Positions 26,077 to 36,737 are shown, counted from the first letter of the stretch. The stretch is 64,000 nt of DNA from Cellvibrio sp. PSBB006 (GCF_002162135.1 NZ_CP021382.1:3594001-3658000); one strand, 5' to 3'. Program-made: numbers and translations. Notes: generated by a model not told the origin, from the letters alone.

Positions 26077-27741
26077 TCAGTTTTCAGTCAGTGGCTTTTT
26101 GCATAAGTCGCTGATTTTTTCACCAATCAACTCAGCGGCATCGTTGAATGGCATCAGCACCCGGTCAGCACCGTTTGCCTGCAAGATGCCGGCATCCTCT
26201 GAGCGGTGGGCGGTTAACACCGTCTTGCCGGCAAAGCCAGCACGTTGAAGTGTTTTGAGCAGCGCAATATTGGCATGGACCATGGGAACGCTGCTGATAA
26301 TAAAGCGGGTGTGCTTAAGCGGGAGTTGTTCGGCAAGCTCGGGATCTTCCAGGTCGCCGTACTGTGTATCAACGCCTTCCTCTTGCCAGCGTTTAATCAA
26401 TTGTGGATCAAAATCCAGCGCAATAATGTTTAGGTTTTGCTTGCGCAATTGCCGCGCAATGTTGCCACCATAGCGCCCGAGCCCAAAGATGATGGCATCC
26501 AGTTCGCGCTCCTCATTGCGGCGCGTCTGTGCTTCGCGAAATGGATTCTTGCGCTCAAAGATATCGAGTAAGGGCGAGAGTTTTTCAAATAACGGATGCG
26601 AGTAAATAATCATGTAAGTCGATAAACCGATGGTGACCAATCCCACTAATGTAATTAGCCCTAACACGTCATCATTGATATGACCGATGCTGATGCCCAG
26701 GGCAGCGAAGATCAAAGAAAATTCACTGATCTGCGCTACGGTCAGTCCGGCGAGGAAACCGGTACGTTTGCGGTAGCCCATCAACCCCATGATGACCATA
26801 ACGATCAGTGGGTTGCCGATCAGCACAAACAATGAAAGTAACAGCGCTGGCCAAAGTTGTTCGCCGAGCAATGAAAAATCCAGTTGCGCGCCGAGGTTAA
26901 CGAAGAAGAATAATAAAAAGAAATCGCGAATGCTGGTCAGGCGACCACTGATGACTTCGCGGTAATGTGTTGATGCCAGAGACACGCCCGCGAGAAACGC
27001 ACCCACCTCGCGACTGAAACCCACAAGCTCGCTGCCCGCTGCCATGGCCACCGCCCAGGCGATGGCAAACAGTACCAACAACTCTTGCGAACTGGCCAGA
27101 AAACGTGTCAAACGCGGCCAGACGAATTTCATCATCAAGCCGGTTAATACAATCAACGTGATGGCCTTCAGGCTCATCAGGGCAATAATTTTTAACAAGC
27201 CATCGTCAGTATTCTGGCTCATGCCGGACAGGGCAATCATCACCAGAATCACGACGATGTCCTGCACAATTAAAAAGCCCACGGCAATTTGACCGTGCAG
27301 TGAATCAATCTCTTTTTTATCGGACAGTAATTTGACGATGATGATGGTGCTGGAGAAGGTCAATGCAATGGCAATGTAAAGTGATGCCATCACACTGAAG
27401 TCGAGCGCCAGCGCAATTAAAAAGCCGAACAGGGAGGTAAAGATAACTTGCCCGAGGCCGGTGGATAATGCGACCCACCCGGTGGTGCGAATCAAGCCGA
27501 GATCCAGTTTCAAACCCACCACAAACAATAAAATGGCAATGCCCATGTCGGCCATTAAATGAATTTTATCGGGGGAGAAGATCATGTCCATGCCCGCCGG
27601 GCCCGCCAGGATGCCCAACGCGATAAACGCAACGATCAGCGGTTGGCGCAAAAATTTGGCGGCGACACCAAAGAGTGCCGCCAGCAGCAGGAGTAAGGAA
27701 AATTCGACAAACGGACTGTGGGCGATAACGTCAGTGTCCAT
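26077..27741 (-). CDS. Kef/YbaL-type cation:proton antiporter
   Basis: A 554-residue protein. Residues ~1-385 form a CPA2 membrane domain with about twelve helices (FIALGILAGPAGMD; SREVGAFLAGVSLAST, with the antiporter-type acidic site). The cytoplasmic C-terminus is a TrkA-N/RCK Rossmann domain (AIIFGLGRYGGNIARQL, ALDFDPQLIKRW). This is a potassium or sodium efflux antiporter gated by nucleotide. A dedicated ancillary subunit is not next to it. Confidence 0.9.
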   Translation of the reverse strand: MDTDVIAHSPFVEFSLLLLLAALFGVAAKFLRQPLIVAFIALGILAGPAGMDMIFSPDKIHLMADMGIAILLFVVGLKLDLGLIRTTGWVALSTGLGQVIFTSLFGFLIALALDFSVMASLYIAIALTFSSTIIIVKLLSDKKEIDSLHGQIAVGFLIVQDIVVILVMIALSGMSQNTDDGLLKIIALMSLKAITLIVLTGLMMKFVWPRLTRFLASSQELLVLFAIAWAVAMAAGSELVGFSREVGAFLAGVSLASTHYREVISGRLTSIRDFFLLFFFVNLGAQLDFSLLGEQLWPALLLSLFVLIGNPLIVMVIMGLMGYRKRTGFLAGLTVAQISEFSLIFAALGISIGHINDDVLGLITLVGLVTIGLSTYMIIYSHPLFEKLSPLLDIFERKNPFREAQTRRNEERELDAIIFGLGRYGGNIARQLRKQNLNIIALDFDPQLIKRWQEEGVDTQYGDLEDPELAEQLPLKHTRFIISSVPMVHANIALLKTLQRAGFAGKTVLTAHRSEDAGILQANGADRVLMPFNDAAELIGEKISDLCKKPLTEN

Positions 27742-27816
27742 GGCATTTACTCGCAGGAAAAAGTTGTCGGGAGTATAGCTAACGCCGGTTCAGGTGTATT
27801 GTTTCAGATCAATAGC

Positions 27817-29616
27817 TTACGCATATTCGTGCTCGCGAATCACTTCCAGAAACTCATCGCCAAAGCGTTCCAGTTTACTGTCGCCGACGCCGGAGATATT
27901 AAGCATCTCGCTGGGCGTGAGCGGACGCTGTTCGAGCATTTCCCGCAGGGTGGCGTCGTGAAAGATAACGTAAGGCGGCACGCCATGCTCCTCTGCAAGA
28001 CGTTTGCGGCAGGCGCGCAATGCGAACCATAAGCCTTCATCTTCCGGTGCCACGGCGACAGGCGCGCGGCGTGTTGCACTGGTAGCCGAGGTTTTGATGT
28101 CGCGGCGCAATTGGATGGCTTGCTCACCGCGCAATACCGGACGGCAGGCGTCATTCAACAATAAGCTGCCAAAGCCGCCGGCATCCACATCGAGAAAACC
28201 GCGCGCAACTAATTGACGAAACACAGAGCGCCATTCATCGACGCTCAGGTGTTTACCGATACCGTAGGTGGATAACTTGTGGTGGTCAAAATTCAGAATT
28301 TTTTCGTTGTTGCTGCCGCGCAATACGTCGATCACATGATTGGCACCGAAGCGCTGGCCAGTGCGATAAACACAGGATAACGCCATGCGCACTGCTTCCG
28401 TGGCATCCCAAGTTTGTGCCGGTGTTAAACAGGAGTCGCAGTTGCCGCAGGGTTCATCGAGGTTGTCCCCGAAATAACGCAATAAGGTTTGCCGCCGGCA
28501 GCTGGTGATCTCGCATAAACCGAGCATGGCTTGCAGGCGTTGCTGTTCTTGCCGCTTGAATAATTCATTGCCTTCGGAGCCAGCCATCATCTGGCGTAGC
28601 TTTACCACATCCTCAAGACCGTACAACAGAAGCGCGGTGGCCGGTTCGCCGTCGCGGCCGGCACGTCCGGTTTCCTGGTAATAGGCTTCGATGCTTTTAG
28701 GCAAATCCAGGTGCGCGACAAAACGCACGTCCGGTTTATCGATGCCCATGCCGAACGCAATGGTCGCTACCATGATGATGCTGTCTTCGCGCAGAAAACG
28801 CCGCTGATTTTCGGCGCGCAGGCTTGCACTTAAACCAGCGTGATAAGGCAAGGCATTAAAGCCTTCACCACACAACCAGGCAGCGGTTTGTTCCACTTTG
28901 TTGCGCGACAGGCAATACACAATGCCCGCGCTGTCTTTTTGTTCGTCGCGCAGAAAACGCAACAATTGTTGGCGGGGATTATTTTTCTGCTGGATGCGAT
29001 ATTGAATATTCGGCCGATCAAACCCGCTGATAAATTGCTGCGCGTTTTGTAAACCCAGACGTTCAATAATTTCCTGGCGCGTACGCACATCGGCGGTGGC
29101 GGTGAGCGCGATGCGCGGCACTTCGGGGAAGCGTTGTTGCAGGATATCCAGCTTTAAATAATCGGCGCGAAAGTCGTGGCCCCATTGCGCCACACAATGT
29201 GCTTCGTCAATGGCAAACAGAGAAATGCGGGCGTTGTCCAGCAGGTCGAGCATGCGATCCTGCAACAGACGCTCGGGTGCGACGTAGAGTAAATCCAGCT
29301 CGCCATTTTGCAGTGCCCGTTCGGTTTGCCAGGCATCTTGCGACGATAAGGTGGAATTTAAAAAGCCGGCACGCACGCCGAGTTCATGCAGTGCGCTAAC
29401 CTGGTCCTGCATCAACGCAATTAACGGCGAAATGACCACGCCGGTACCGGCGCGCGCCAAGGCAGGAATCTGGTAGCACAGGGATTTACCGCCGCCGGTG
29501 GGCATCAACACCAATACATCATCACCGGCAATCAAATGGTTAATTACCGCTTCCTGCGTACCGCGAAAGCTGTTGTAACCGAAGGTATGTTCGAGAATAG
29601 CGTGGGGTGTAGTCAT
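27817..29616 (-). CDS. recQ: ATP-dependent DNA helicase RecQ
   Basis: A 599-residue helicase with full RecQ layout. Walker A is [12 protein letters not shown], the DEAH box [16 protein letters not shown], and the C-terminal helicase lobe has [13 protein letters not shown] and [12 protein letters not shown]. The RQC zinc ligands appear around residue ~380-400 ([17 protein letters not shown]). The C-terminal HRDC domain ([20 protein letters not shown]) follows. It acts in RecF-pathway recombination and fork repair. Confidence 0.96.
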   Translation of the reverse strand: MTTPHAILEHTFGYNSFRGTQEAVINHLIAGDDVLVLMPTGGGKSLCYQIPALARAGTGVVISPLIALMQDQVSALHELGVRAGFLNSTLSSQDAWQTERALQNGELDLLYVAPERLLQDRMLDLLDNARISLFAIDEAHCVAQWGHDFRADYLKLDILQQRFPEVPRIALTATADVRTRQEIIERLGLQNAQQFISGFDRPNIQYRIQQKNNPRQQLLRFLRDEQKDSAGIVYCLSRNKVEQTAAWLCGEGFNALPYHAGLSASLRAENQRRFLREDSIIMVATIAFGMGIDKPDVRFVAHLDLPKSIEAYYQETGRAGRDGEPATALLLYGLEDVVKLRQMMAGSEGNELFKRQEQQRLQAMLGLCEITSCRRQTLLRYFGDNLDEPCGNCDSCLTPAQTWDATEAVRMALSCVYRTGQRFGANHVIDVLRGSNNEKILNFDHHKLSTYGIGKHLSVDEWRSVFRQLVARGFLDVDAGGFGSLLLNDACRPVLRGEQAIQLRRDIKTSATSATRRAPVAVAPEDEGLWFALRACRKRLAEEHGVPPYVIFHDATLREMLEQRPLTPSEMLNISGVGDSKLERFGDEFLEVIREHEYA

Positions 29617-29653
29617 GCATCCTTACCTGACATGGGAGTCATAAACATCGTCA

Positions 29654-30961
29654 TCATTCTTTTGAAATCTCATCCACCATCTTTTTATCGGTGTTTTCAA
29701 AGCGCGAGCGGTCCAACAGGTTTTCACTTTTGGCTACAACCGTGGACACCATGGCATCGCCGGTAATATTCACGGCGGTGCGAATCATGTCGAGCAAACG
29801 GTCGACGCCGATGATCAAGGCAATGCCTTCCAGCGGCAAGCCCACCTGATTTAAAACCATCGCGAGGGTCACCAGACCCACACCGGGAACGCCGGCAGTG
29901 CCGATGGAGGCGAGGGTCGCCGTGAGAATCACCAGCAGATAGCCGCCCAGGCCGATGTCGATGTTATAAGCCTGCGCAATAAAAACCGTGGCTACGCCCT
30001 GCATGATCGCCGTGCCGTCCATATTGATGGTAGCGCCGAGGGGAATACTGAAAGAAGCCACTTTATTATCCACGCCCAGATCATTTTCAACGGTGCGTAA
30101 CGTAATTGGCAGTGTGGCATTGCTGGATGCAGTACTGAAACCGAACACCATCACCGACCACATCTTGCGGAAAAAAATCAGCGGATTTAACCCGCTCAAT
30201 AATTTCAGCAGCAAACCGTAAACACCCAGACCGTGTAAGAGCAACACCAGCAGTACCGTAAAAAAATACTTTGCCAGGTCTAGCACGGCATCAATGCCTA
30301 ATGAGGAAAATAATTTAACCAACAAGCAGAACACACCGTAAGGAGCGATGTGCATCAACAGCAACACCATCTTGATCACAACCGTGTTGAGGTCATTGAA
30401 GAACGCTTGCAGATTTTGCGCCGCAGGGGATTCGCTGCGCGAGATGGCAATACCGAACAGCAGGGAAAACACAATCACCTGCAACATATTGCCATCGGCC
30501 ATCGCCTGGATGGGATTTTCGGGAAAGATATTGATAAAGGTTTCTTTCAGGCCCGGTGCTTCAATCGCGCTGAAACCGGTGGCCATGGCCAGGTCCACAT
30601 CCTCTCCCGGTTGAATCAGCGAGGCCACGAGAATGGCGAGGGCAATAGCCATGGCGGTAGTCAATAAATACAGGGAGACGGTCTTCAGTGCCATGGCACC
30701 CATGCGGCTATGGCCACCGAGCGCTGCGCTGCCGCACACCAGCGACACAAACACCAGCGGTACCACCAATAGCTTGAGCGATTTGATAAAGACCTGGCCC
30801 ACCGCATCCAGGAATCCATTGATTAACACCCCGTCCAGCCAGGCGCCCCAGGCAGTTACCGGCAGACCGGTATCCGGATCTGTGGCGATAATTACATTGA
30901 ACAGAATGCCAACAATAATGCCGAGAATCATGCCCAGCAGGATTCGGTTGGTGAGTGTCAT
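29654..30961 (-). CDS. Dicarboxylate/amino acid:cation symporter (DAACS family)
   Basis: A 435-residue membrane protein of the GltP/DctA family. Visible are the re-entrant loop sequence STASSNATLPITLRTVENDLG, the GATINMDGTAIMQGVA motif and the C-terminal GVDRLLDMIRTAVNITGDA. It imports glutamate, aspartate or C4-dicarboxylates with Na+ or H+; which one cannot be read. Confidence 0.93.
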   Translation of the reverse strand: MTLTNRILLGMILGIIVGILFNVIIATDPDTGLPVTAWGAWLDGVLINGFLDAVGQVFIKSLKLLVVPLVFVSLVCGSAALGGHSRMGAMALKTVSLYLLTTAMAIALAILVASLIQPGEDVDLAMATGFSAIEAPGLKETFINIFPENPIQAMADGNMLQVIVFSLLFGIAISRSESPAAQNLQAFFNDLNTVVIKMVLLLMHIAPYGVFCLLVKLFSSLGIDAVLDLAKYFFTVLLVLLLHGLGVYGLLLKLLSGLNPLIFFRKMWSVMVFGFSTASSNATLPITLRTVENDLGVDNKVASFSIPLGATINMDGTAIMQGVATVFIAQAYNIDIGLGGYLLVILTATLASIGTAGVPGVGLVTLAMVLNQVGLPLEGIALIIGVDRLLDMIRTAVNITGDAMVSTVVAKSENLLDRSRFENTDKKMVDEISKE

Positions 30962-30999
30962 CCTAGCCTCGATAGTTGTTATAGGTGGTGGGGAAGGGT

Positions 31000-31278
31000 T
31001 TATTGTGGATTAAGGGCGTCTTTCAGCGCCTTGCCGGGCCGGAAAAGCACGCTGCTGCTGGCGGCGATGTGGATCGTCTCGCCGGTTTGCGGGTGGCGTC
31101 CCTGGCGGGCGGCGCGTTGGCTTCTCACAAAGCTGCCGAATCCCACGAGCGAAACCGGCTCATTGCGGCTGAGTGCATTGGTGATCTGCTCAATCATGGC
31201 GGATACCGCCGCATCCGCTTTGTCGCGGCTCATGTCAGTCTGATCGGCTACCCGTTCAACGAGATCGGTTTTGTGCAT
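31000..31278 (-). CDS. HU-family DNA-binding protein
   Basis: From the Met of MHKTDLVERVADQ, with AGGAG 8 bases upstream, the protein has 92 residues: the length of HU/IHF. It carries VSLVGFGSFVRSQRAARQGRHPQTGE, the beta-arm region, here with the conserved RxGRxPxTGE pattern. It is a nucleoid protein. It is divergent from ubiC with a ~200-base shared promoter region. The frame extends 60 codons further but without family similarity. Confidence 0.93.
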   Translation of the reverse strand: MHKTDLVERVADQTDMSRDKADAAVSAMIEQITNALSRNEPVSLVGFGSFVRSQRAARQGRHPQTGETIHIAASSSVLFRPGKALKDALNPQ

Positions 31279-31477
31279 GGCAAGGCTCCTCATGTATCTG
31301 GTGGTCCTGAAGCGGTAATGACAGGCAAAGCAAACGGGAGTGTAACCGCTCAGGTCGTTCGGGGGCAGTGAAAACGCGAGCTTTTTATCAGCGAGCATCG
31401 GTTGCCGGCCAAACTCCCGGTGCCAACCTGCTAGAATCCCGCGCTGGTTAGCCGGCATCTTGTGACAGGAGAGACTT

Positions 31478-32071
31478 TTGGCGTTATCGATTTACGGCCG
31501 ATCCCCGGTGAATTGGCAACCCTTGGCGCAATGGCCCAGAGGCCAGCGTCCAGCAGCGGCATTGTGTAATTGGCTGCTGGATACAGGCTCACTCACCGCG
31601 CGCCTGGTTGCTCGCAGTCGCGGCCATTTTCATGTGGAGGTGTTACGCCAGCAGATTGCACGGCCGGCATTGTCCGAGTGGCGTTGCCTGAATATGGATC
31701 GCCATGGCTTGGCGTTGATTCGTGAGGTGGTGTTGTGCGGACACAACCGGCCCTGGGTATTTGCCCGCAGCGTTCTGCCACTTACCAGCCTCACCGGGAC
31801 TTTGCGGCATCTGCGTAAGCAGGACGCCAGCCCGCTGGGCGCCTTTTTGTTCAGTCAGCCACACTTGCAGCGCAGTGCCATTGCTGTGAGCCGCATAAGC
31901 CGACATCATGGTTATGTGCCGAACCAGCTCATCAATGACACCCCGTTATGGGGACGACGCTCTGTGTTTTATCTGGAAGATAAGCCGCTGCTGGTCAGCG
32001 AAGTGTTTCTCGATGCATTCGTCGGTACGCTAGCGTCACCGGCTGTTTCCTTTGATACCCCTCATCGTTAA
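31478..32071 (+). CDS. ubiC: Chorismate pyruvate-lyase
   Basis: A 197-residue protein with the UbiC pattern: LLDTGSLTARLVARSRGHFHVEVL, REVVLCGHNRPWVFARSVLPL, LGAFLFSQPHLQR and the final YLEDKPLLVSEVFLDAF with the conserved Glu. It makes 4-hydroxybenzoate for ubiquinone. The start is a TTG preceded by AGGAGAG. ubiA follows 21 bases later. Confidence 0.92.
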   Translation: MALSIYGRSPVNWQPLAQWPRGQRPAAALCNWLLDTGSLTARLVARSRGHFHVEVLRQQIARPALSEWRCLNMDRHGLALIREVVLCGHNRPWVFARSVLPLTSLTGTLRHLRKQDASPLGAFLFSQPHLQRSAIAVSRISRHHGYVPNQLINDTPLWGRRSVFYLEDKPLLVSEVFLDAFVGTLASPAVSFDTPHR

Positions 32072-32092
32072 CGACAGACAACAGAATCTGCT

Positions 32093-33019
32093 ATGACTCG
32101 ATCCAACCCGCGCCCCACAAGCTCCCCGGCCCGCGACCAAAGGCCCGCCGCCAAACCATCCCCATCTGCTGTGCCGCGCATCCGCCTGTACTGGCAATTG
32201 ATGCGTATGCACAAACCTATTGGTGCGCTCTTGTTGTTGTGGCCCACCCTGTGGAGCCTGTGGCTGGCCGCCGATGGCGTTCCCCGCTGGGATGTGTTGG
32301 TGATCTTTGTGCTGGGCGTGTTTGTGATGCGCTCCGCCGGCTGTGTGATCAATGACTTCGCCGACCGCAAGGTGGACGGTCATGTCAAACGCACCCGCGA
32401 GCGGCCATTGGTCAACGGCCAGGTATCCAGCCGCGAAGCCATCGCTTTGTTTATCGGTTTGTGCCTGCTGGCCTTCGGGTTGGTGCTGCTGACCAATACT
32501 CTGACCATTCAGTTGTCGGTGGGCGGCGTGCTATTGGCATTTTGTTATCCCTTTATGAAGCGCTTCACTCACCTGCCGCAAGTGGTTTTGGGGGCTGCCT
32601 TTGCCTGGGCGATTCCCATGGCCTTTGCCGCCCAGAGCGGTTCCCTGGGCGCGGAAGTCTGGTTGCTTTACACCGCTGTGGTGCTGTGGACCGTGGTCTA
32701 CGATACCTTTTATGCCATGGTGGACCGCGACGATGACCTGCGCATCGGCGTCAAATCCACAGCCATCCTGTTTGGCGAGCACGACCGGCTTATGACCGGC
32801 GTATTGCAAGCGCTTACGCTGTACGCCTTGTTGATGGTTGGCTCGCGTTTTGAGTTGGGTACTTACTATTACGTCAGTCTGGGCGTGGCAGCCTTGCTGT
32901 TCGCCTACCAGCAATACCTGATCCGATTCCGTCAACGGGATGCCTGCTTCAAGGCGTTTATGAACAACAATTGGGTGGGTTTCGCCATCTTTATCGGGGT
33001 AGTGGCAGACAAATTCTGA
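32093..33019 (+). CDS. ubiA: 4-hydroxybenzoate octaprenyltransferase
   Basis: A 308-residue membrane prenyltransferase. The first Asp-rich motif is [20 protein letters not shown] and the second [22 protein letters not shown]. About eight to nine helices are visible. It attaches the polyprenyl tail in ubiquinone synthesis. The N-terminal ~30 residues are Pro/Arg-rich and poorly conserved, so the true start could be somewhat later. It is co-oriented with ubiC. Confidence 0.95.
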   Translation: MTRSNPRPTSSPARDQRPAAKPSPSAVPRIRLYWQLMRMHKPIGALLLLWPTLWSLWLAADGVPRWDVLVIFVLGVFVMRSAGCVINDFADRKVDGHVKRTRERPLVNGQVSSREAIALFIGLCLLAFGLVLLTNTLTIQLSVGGVLLAFCYPFMKRFTHLPQVVLGAAFAWAIPMAFAAQSGSLGAEVWLLYTAVVLWTVVYDTFYAMVDRDDDLRIGVKSTAILFGEHDRLMTGVLQALTLYALLMVGSRFELGTYYYVSLGVAALLFAYQQYLIRFRQRDACFKAFMNNNWVGFAIFIGVVADKF

Positions 33020-33058
33020 AAATGTCCCTGTGCTGCTGGTGCCAAGCGGAATCCTGTG

Positions 33059-33076
33059 CTGTCATAAAGTTGTAAC
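33059..33076 (+). promoter_or_regulatory. PHO box upstream of phoB
   Basis: CTGTCATAAAGTTGTAAC matches the two 7-base repeats of the PhoB-binding box (CTGTCAT-N4-CTGTCAT) with a strong first half. It lies 66 bases before the phoB ATG, consistent with autoregulation. Confidence 0.8.
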
Positions 33077-33142
33077 ACATGGCTTATTTAATACGCTTGC
33101 AACAATTGCTTCTCAGCCATCAGCGGGTAACAGGTAGGAATT

Positions 33143-33841
33143 ATGAGTGGGCGTAAAATCTTGATCGTCGATGACGAATCAGCCATCCGCGACATGTTGC
33201 GTGTCGCATTGGAGATGGCCGAATATCAGTGTATCGAAGCCAGCAATGCACAGGACGCTCATGCGTTGATTGTGGATGAAAAGCCTGACCTGATACTGCT
33301 GGACTGGATGATGCCTGGCACCAGCGGCATTGAGCTGGCGCGTCGCCTCAAGCGCGACGATGTGACCGCCGACATCCCTATTATCATGCTGACCGCCAAG
33401 GGCGAAGAAGATAACAAGATTCAGGGACTGGAAGTGGGTGCTGACGATTACATCACCAAGCCCTTCTCTCCCCGCGAACTGGTCGCCCGCCTTAAGGCGG
33501 TGCTGCGCCGTGCGGACCCGCAAGTCAATGGTCACCCCATCACTGTCCAGGGCTTGTGCCTCGACCCTGCCAGTCACCGGGTTACCATCAATAACCAGGC
33601 GGTCGACATGGGACCGACGGAATATCGCCTGTTGGAATTTTTCCTCACTCACCAGGAAAGAGCCTATACTCGCAGCCAATTGTTGGACCACGTGTGGGGC
33701 GGCAACGTCTATGTGGAAGAGCGTACGGTAGATGTGCATATCCGCCGCTTGCGCAAAGCCCTGACCGTCGACAGCCACGAAAACCTGGTCCAGACTGTGC
33801 GCGGTACCGGTTATCGTTTCTCCACCAAGGCCGACGCATAA
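33143..33841 (+). CDS. phoB: Phosphate-regulon response regulator PhoB
   Basis: A 232-residue OmpR-family regulator. The receiver has the acidic pair DDE near residue 10, the phospho-acceptor in LILLDWMMPG, and LTAKGEEDNKIQGLEVGADDYITKPFSPREL, whose Lys is the switch residue. The C-terminal winged helix has PTEYRLLEFFLTHQERAYTR and EERTVDVHIRRLRKAL. It activates phosphate-starvation genes. A PHO box lies upstream and phoR follows after 145 bases. Confidence 0.96.
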   Translation: MSGRKILIVDDESAIRDMLRVALEMAEYQCIEASNAQDAHALIVDEKPDLILLDWMMPGTSGIELARRLKRDDVTADIPIIMLTAKGEEDNKIQGLEVGADDYITKPFSPRELVARLKAVLRRADPQVNGHPITVQGLCLDPASHRVTINNQAVDMGPTEYRLLEFFLTHQERAYTRSQLLDHVWGGNVYVEERTVDVHIRRLRKALTVDSHENLVQTVRGTGYRFSTKADA

Positions 33842-33986
33842 TTCAAACCGGTTAAAAACGCACAGACGTTTTAAACAATGCCGGCGGGCAGAGATTTTTT
33901 AATTCAATCGCGAAGAAAAGTCATATTTGCACGCGATAGTATTAAAAATATTCTGCTGTTGATGATTGTGAAAGAGGCTCATTATT

Positions 33987-35261
33987 TTGCTGCAAGGTTT
34001 TAGCGCCGAACTCAAGCGCCTGTCGATCTTCGTCGCGATCTGTCTGTTATTGGGCTGGTTGACCGGCCACTTGCTGCTGGTATTGGATATTGGTGTTCTG
34101 GCGTATCTTGTCTACATGTTGTGGCAGATGTCGCGACTCAATCGCTGGCTGTTGCGCAAGAACGATGAAGAACCCCCCGAAGCCGCCGGCATCTGGGGCG
34201 ACGTGTTCGACAATATCTATCATCTGCAACGCCACCAGCGTCAGGAAAAAGAAAACCTGCAAGCGGTAATCAATCGCGTGCAGGAAATTACTTCGGCATT
34301 AAAAGACGGCGTGATCCTGCTGGACTGGCGCGGTCATCTGGACTTTTGGAACCCGGCGGCACAGCGCTTGTTGGGTTTTCACACCAAAGACCAGGGCCTT
34401 TCGGTTATTAATTTTATTCGCCATCCGCGCTTTGTCAGTTATTTTGAAGAAGGAAATTACAGCGAGCCGCTGGAATTACCCTCACCGCGTTTTTCATCCA
34501 AACAGCTGCAATTTCAAATCACCCGCTTTGGAAAAAATGAACGTTTGATTCTGGTGCGTGACATTACCCAGATCCACAATCTGGAACAGATGCGTCAGGA
34601 TTTTATCGCCAACGTCTCCCATGAATTACGCACGCCCTTGACCGTGATCAGCGGTTACCTGGAAACCCTGGCCGACAACAACAACCTGGGGCCGACCTGG
34701 CAAAAGCCTTTACAGCAAATGCAACAGCAGACACAACGCATGGCGTTGCTGATCAACGACCTGCTGGTGTTATCAAAACTGGAAACCACGGAAGTCGGTC
34801 ACAACCAGAAACTGATTCCGCTCGACCCGTTATTGCATTCCATTCGTAACGAAGCAATGGCATTAAGCGGTGACAAGGAGCAAGAGATCACCTTGAGTTG
34901 CGATGGCAATATTCAATTGCTGGGGAATGAAAAGGAATTGCACAGCGCCTTCTCCAATCTGGTGGTTAACGCTGTGAAATACACACCGGCCAAAGGCAAG
35001 ATCGCCATGCGTTTGTGGAAAGATAAACAGAATTGTTATTTCGCGGTGAGTGACAATGGTCCGGGTATTGAAAACAAACATATTCCCCGATTGACTGAGC
35101 GTTTCTATCGCGTAGACGCCAGCCGCAACAGCAGCACTGGTGGAACCGGTTTGGGGCTGGCGATTGTTAAACACGTGTTGTTGCGTCACGACGCGGAGTT
35201 AAAAATTACCAGTGAAGTTGGGAAAGGCAGTGTCTTCACTTGTGTGTTTCCTCTCCATTGA
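33987..35261 (+). CDS. phoR: Phosphate-regulon sensor kinase PhoR
   Basis: A 424-residue histidine kinase. Two membrane helices occupy the first ~45 residues, followed by a PAS domain (~90-190). The H-box is FIANVSHELRTPLTVISGYLETL, the N-box VVNAVKYTPAKG, the G1 box VSDNGPGIENKHIPRL and the G2 box GGTGLGLAIVKHVL. It should phosphorylate PhoB. The start is a TTG with GAAAGAGG upstream. Confidence 0.95.
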   Translation: MLQGFSAELKRLSIFVAICLLLGWLTGHLLLVLDIGVLAYLVYMLWQMSRLNRWLLRKNDEEPPEAAGIWGDVFDNIYHLQRHQRQEKENLQAVINRVQEITSALKDGVILLDWRGHLDFWNPAAQRLLGFHTKDQGLSVINFIRHPRFVSYFEEGNYSEPLELPSPRFSSKQLQFQITRFGKNERLILVRDITQIHNLEQMRQDFIANVSHELRTPLTVISGYLETLADNNNLGPTWQKPLQQMQQQTQRMALLINDLLVLSKLETTEVGHNQKLIPLDPLLHSIRNEAMALSGDKEQEITLSCDGNIQLLGNEKELHSAFSNLVVNAVKYTPAKGKIAMRLWKDKQNCYFAVSDNGPGIENKHIPRLTERFYRVDASRNSSTGGTGLGLAIVKHVLLRHDAELKITSEVGKGSVFTCVFPLH

Positions 35262-35295
35262 GATTTTTGTCGGGTTAGCGCAGCATAATCCGATA

Positions 35296-36099
35296 TCAAT
35301 CGTTTCTATTGGGAAAAAATACGCTGCGCAACCAATTCAACCAACCATTGTTAGCCAACATATAACGATCCAACTCATCCTGATTGCGGTAATAATGCTG
35401 CGCATCGCGAAACATCAATTCCCGTTTTAGCATGCGTCGCTGCGGATTAATTTTTTTTATCACCCGCGCCGGATTTCCTGCTGCTACGACATTCGCTGGA
35501 ATATCTTTGGTCACCACTGAACCCGCACCGATCACACTGTTTTCGCCGATGGTCACACCTTTCAGCACTATCACGCCTTCACCGAGCCACACATTATCTT
35601 CCAATACGACCGGTTTGGTGCAACGAAACGGACGGATGCGATTGTACACATGGTGCCAATCGCTATCGCTCACATACACATTGGCCGCCAGCATACAGTT
35701 ATCGCCGATGTGTACTGATCGCGCAGCAGAAATACGCACGCCCGGTGAAATCAAACAATAATTTCCGATAGTAATTTCACCCTGCCCTTGTTTGCCCGAC
35801 CAGGTGGTCAAGCGAATTTTATTATCGGTGGCCGCAATAATATGCGCATGATCGCCAATGCGAATTTTGCGCCCGAACAATTCCAGGTGACGGGGGTGCG
35901 CAATCTCGACATACTTTCCCGCCGCATCAAATTGCGGGCGAATAAAATGCTCAACGTACCAACGATTGCATAACGTGGTAATCCGTTTGATCCAGTAAGG
36001 TTTGGTGTTGCGACGCACAGGGTAGTCTCGTGGTGTTGGCAATCTTCGCACCGGGGCAACGCAGATAGAACGGCGTCGAGCTGTTAGAATGCCGGGCAA
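35296..36099 (-). CDS. Hexapeptide-repeat (LbH) acyltransferase
   Basis: A left-handed beta-helix transferase of the WbbJ/Maa type. Hexapeptide turns run through GEITIGNYCLISPGVRISAARSVHIGDNCMLAANVYVSD and VVLEDNVWLGEGVIVLKGVTIGENSVIGAGSVVTKDIPANVVAAGNPAR, quoted here as landmarks only. It acetylates or otherwise acylates a sugar in a surface polymer; the substrate is unknown. The first codon here is TTG with no clear ribosome site; an in-frame GTG at 36018 (VRRNTKPYW) is an equally possible start. It is divergent from the methyltransferase gene by 20 bases. Confidence 0.83.
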   Translation of the reverse strand: MPGILTARRRSICVAPVRRLPTPRDYPVRRNTKPYWIKRITTLCNRWYVEHFIRPQFDAAGKYVEIAHPRHLELFGRKIRIGDHAHIIAATDNKIRLTTWSGKQGQGEITIGNYCLISPGVRISAARSVHIGDNCMLAANVYVSDSDWHHVYNRIRPFRCTKPVVLEDNVWLGEGVIVLKGVTIGENSVIGAGSVVTKDIPANVVAAGNPARVIKKINPQRRMLKRELMFRDAQHYYRNQDELDRYMLANNGWLNWLRSVFFPNRND

Positions 36100-36119
36100 T
36101 GTAATTAAGGAACGCAGTT

Positions 36120-36737
36120 ATGCCCGTCACTTTGCCCATAGATATTGACAGCGTCAAAGGTTTTCTCGCCGCCGAAGAAGGCGAGGCGTTATATGAACAC
36201 GTGCTTGAAGCCGGCAAGCTCGGGCCGTGTCTGGAAGTCGGCAGCTATTGCGGAAAATCCAGTGTATATCTTGGCGCAGCCTGCAAAGCAATCGATACGG
36301 TGTTATATGCGGTAGATCATCATCGCGGTTCGGAGGAACATCAGCGCGGCGAGGAATATCACGATGCTGAGCTCTACGATGTGAAATTTGAAATGATGGA
36401 CAGTTTCCCCACGTTTCGTCACACCTTGATGCGTGCTGGCTTGCTCGATACGGTCGTACCCATCGTTGCGCCATCGCAACTCGCCGCCCGCCAATGGGCA
36501 ACACCCTTGGGCATGGTATTCATCGATGGTGGTCACAGTATGGATGCCGCATTAACGGATTACCGCTGTTGGGCTGGTCATGTGGTGCAAGGTGGCCTTC
36601 TGGCGATTCACGATATCTTCCCCGATCCCGCCGATGGCGGACGCCCGCCCTACGAAATCTGGAAACTGGCGCAAGCCTCCGGTTTATTCAAAGCTTTGCC
36701 ACTGGTGAAAAGCCTGGGCCTGCTACGCCGACTCTAA
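36120..36737 (+). CDS. SAM-dependent class I methyltransferase
   Basis: A 205-residue Rossmann protein: PCLEVGSYCGKSSVYLGAA (SAM loop), LYAVDHHRGSEEHQRGEE (acidic strand end with a charged loop) and GMVFIDGGHSMDAALTDYRCW, then GGLLAIHDIFPDPADGG. This matches methyltransferase family 24-type enzymes often found with sugar or O-antigen genes. The substrate is unknown. AAGGA lies 8 bases before the ATG. It is divergent from an acyltransferase, so a joint role in surface glycan decoration is possible. Confidence 0.83.
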   Translation: MPVTLPIDIDSVKGFLAAEEGEALYEHVLEAGKLGPCLEVGSYCGKSSVYLGAACKAIDTVLYAVDHHRGSEEHQRGEEYHDAELYDVKFEMMDSFPTFRHTLMRAGLLDTVVPIVAPSQLAARQWATPLGMVFIDGGHSMDAALTDYRCWAGHVVQGGLLAIHDIFPDPADGGRPPYEIWKLAQASGLFKALPLVKSLGLLRRL

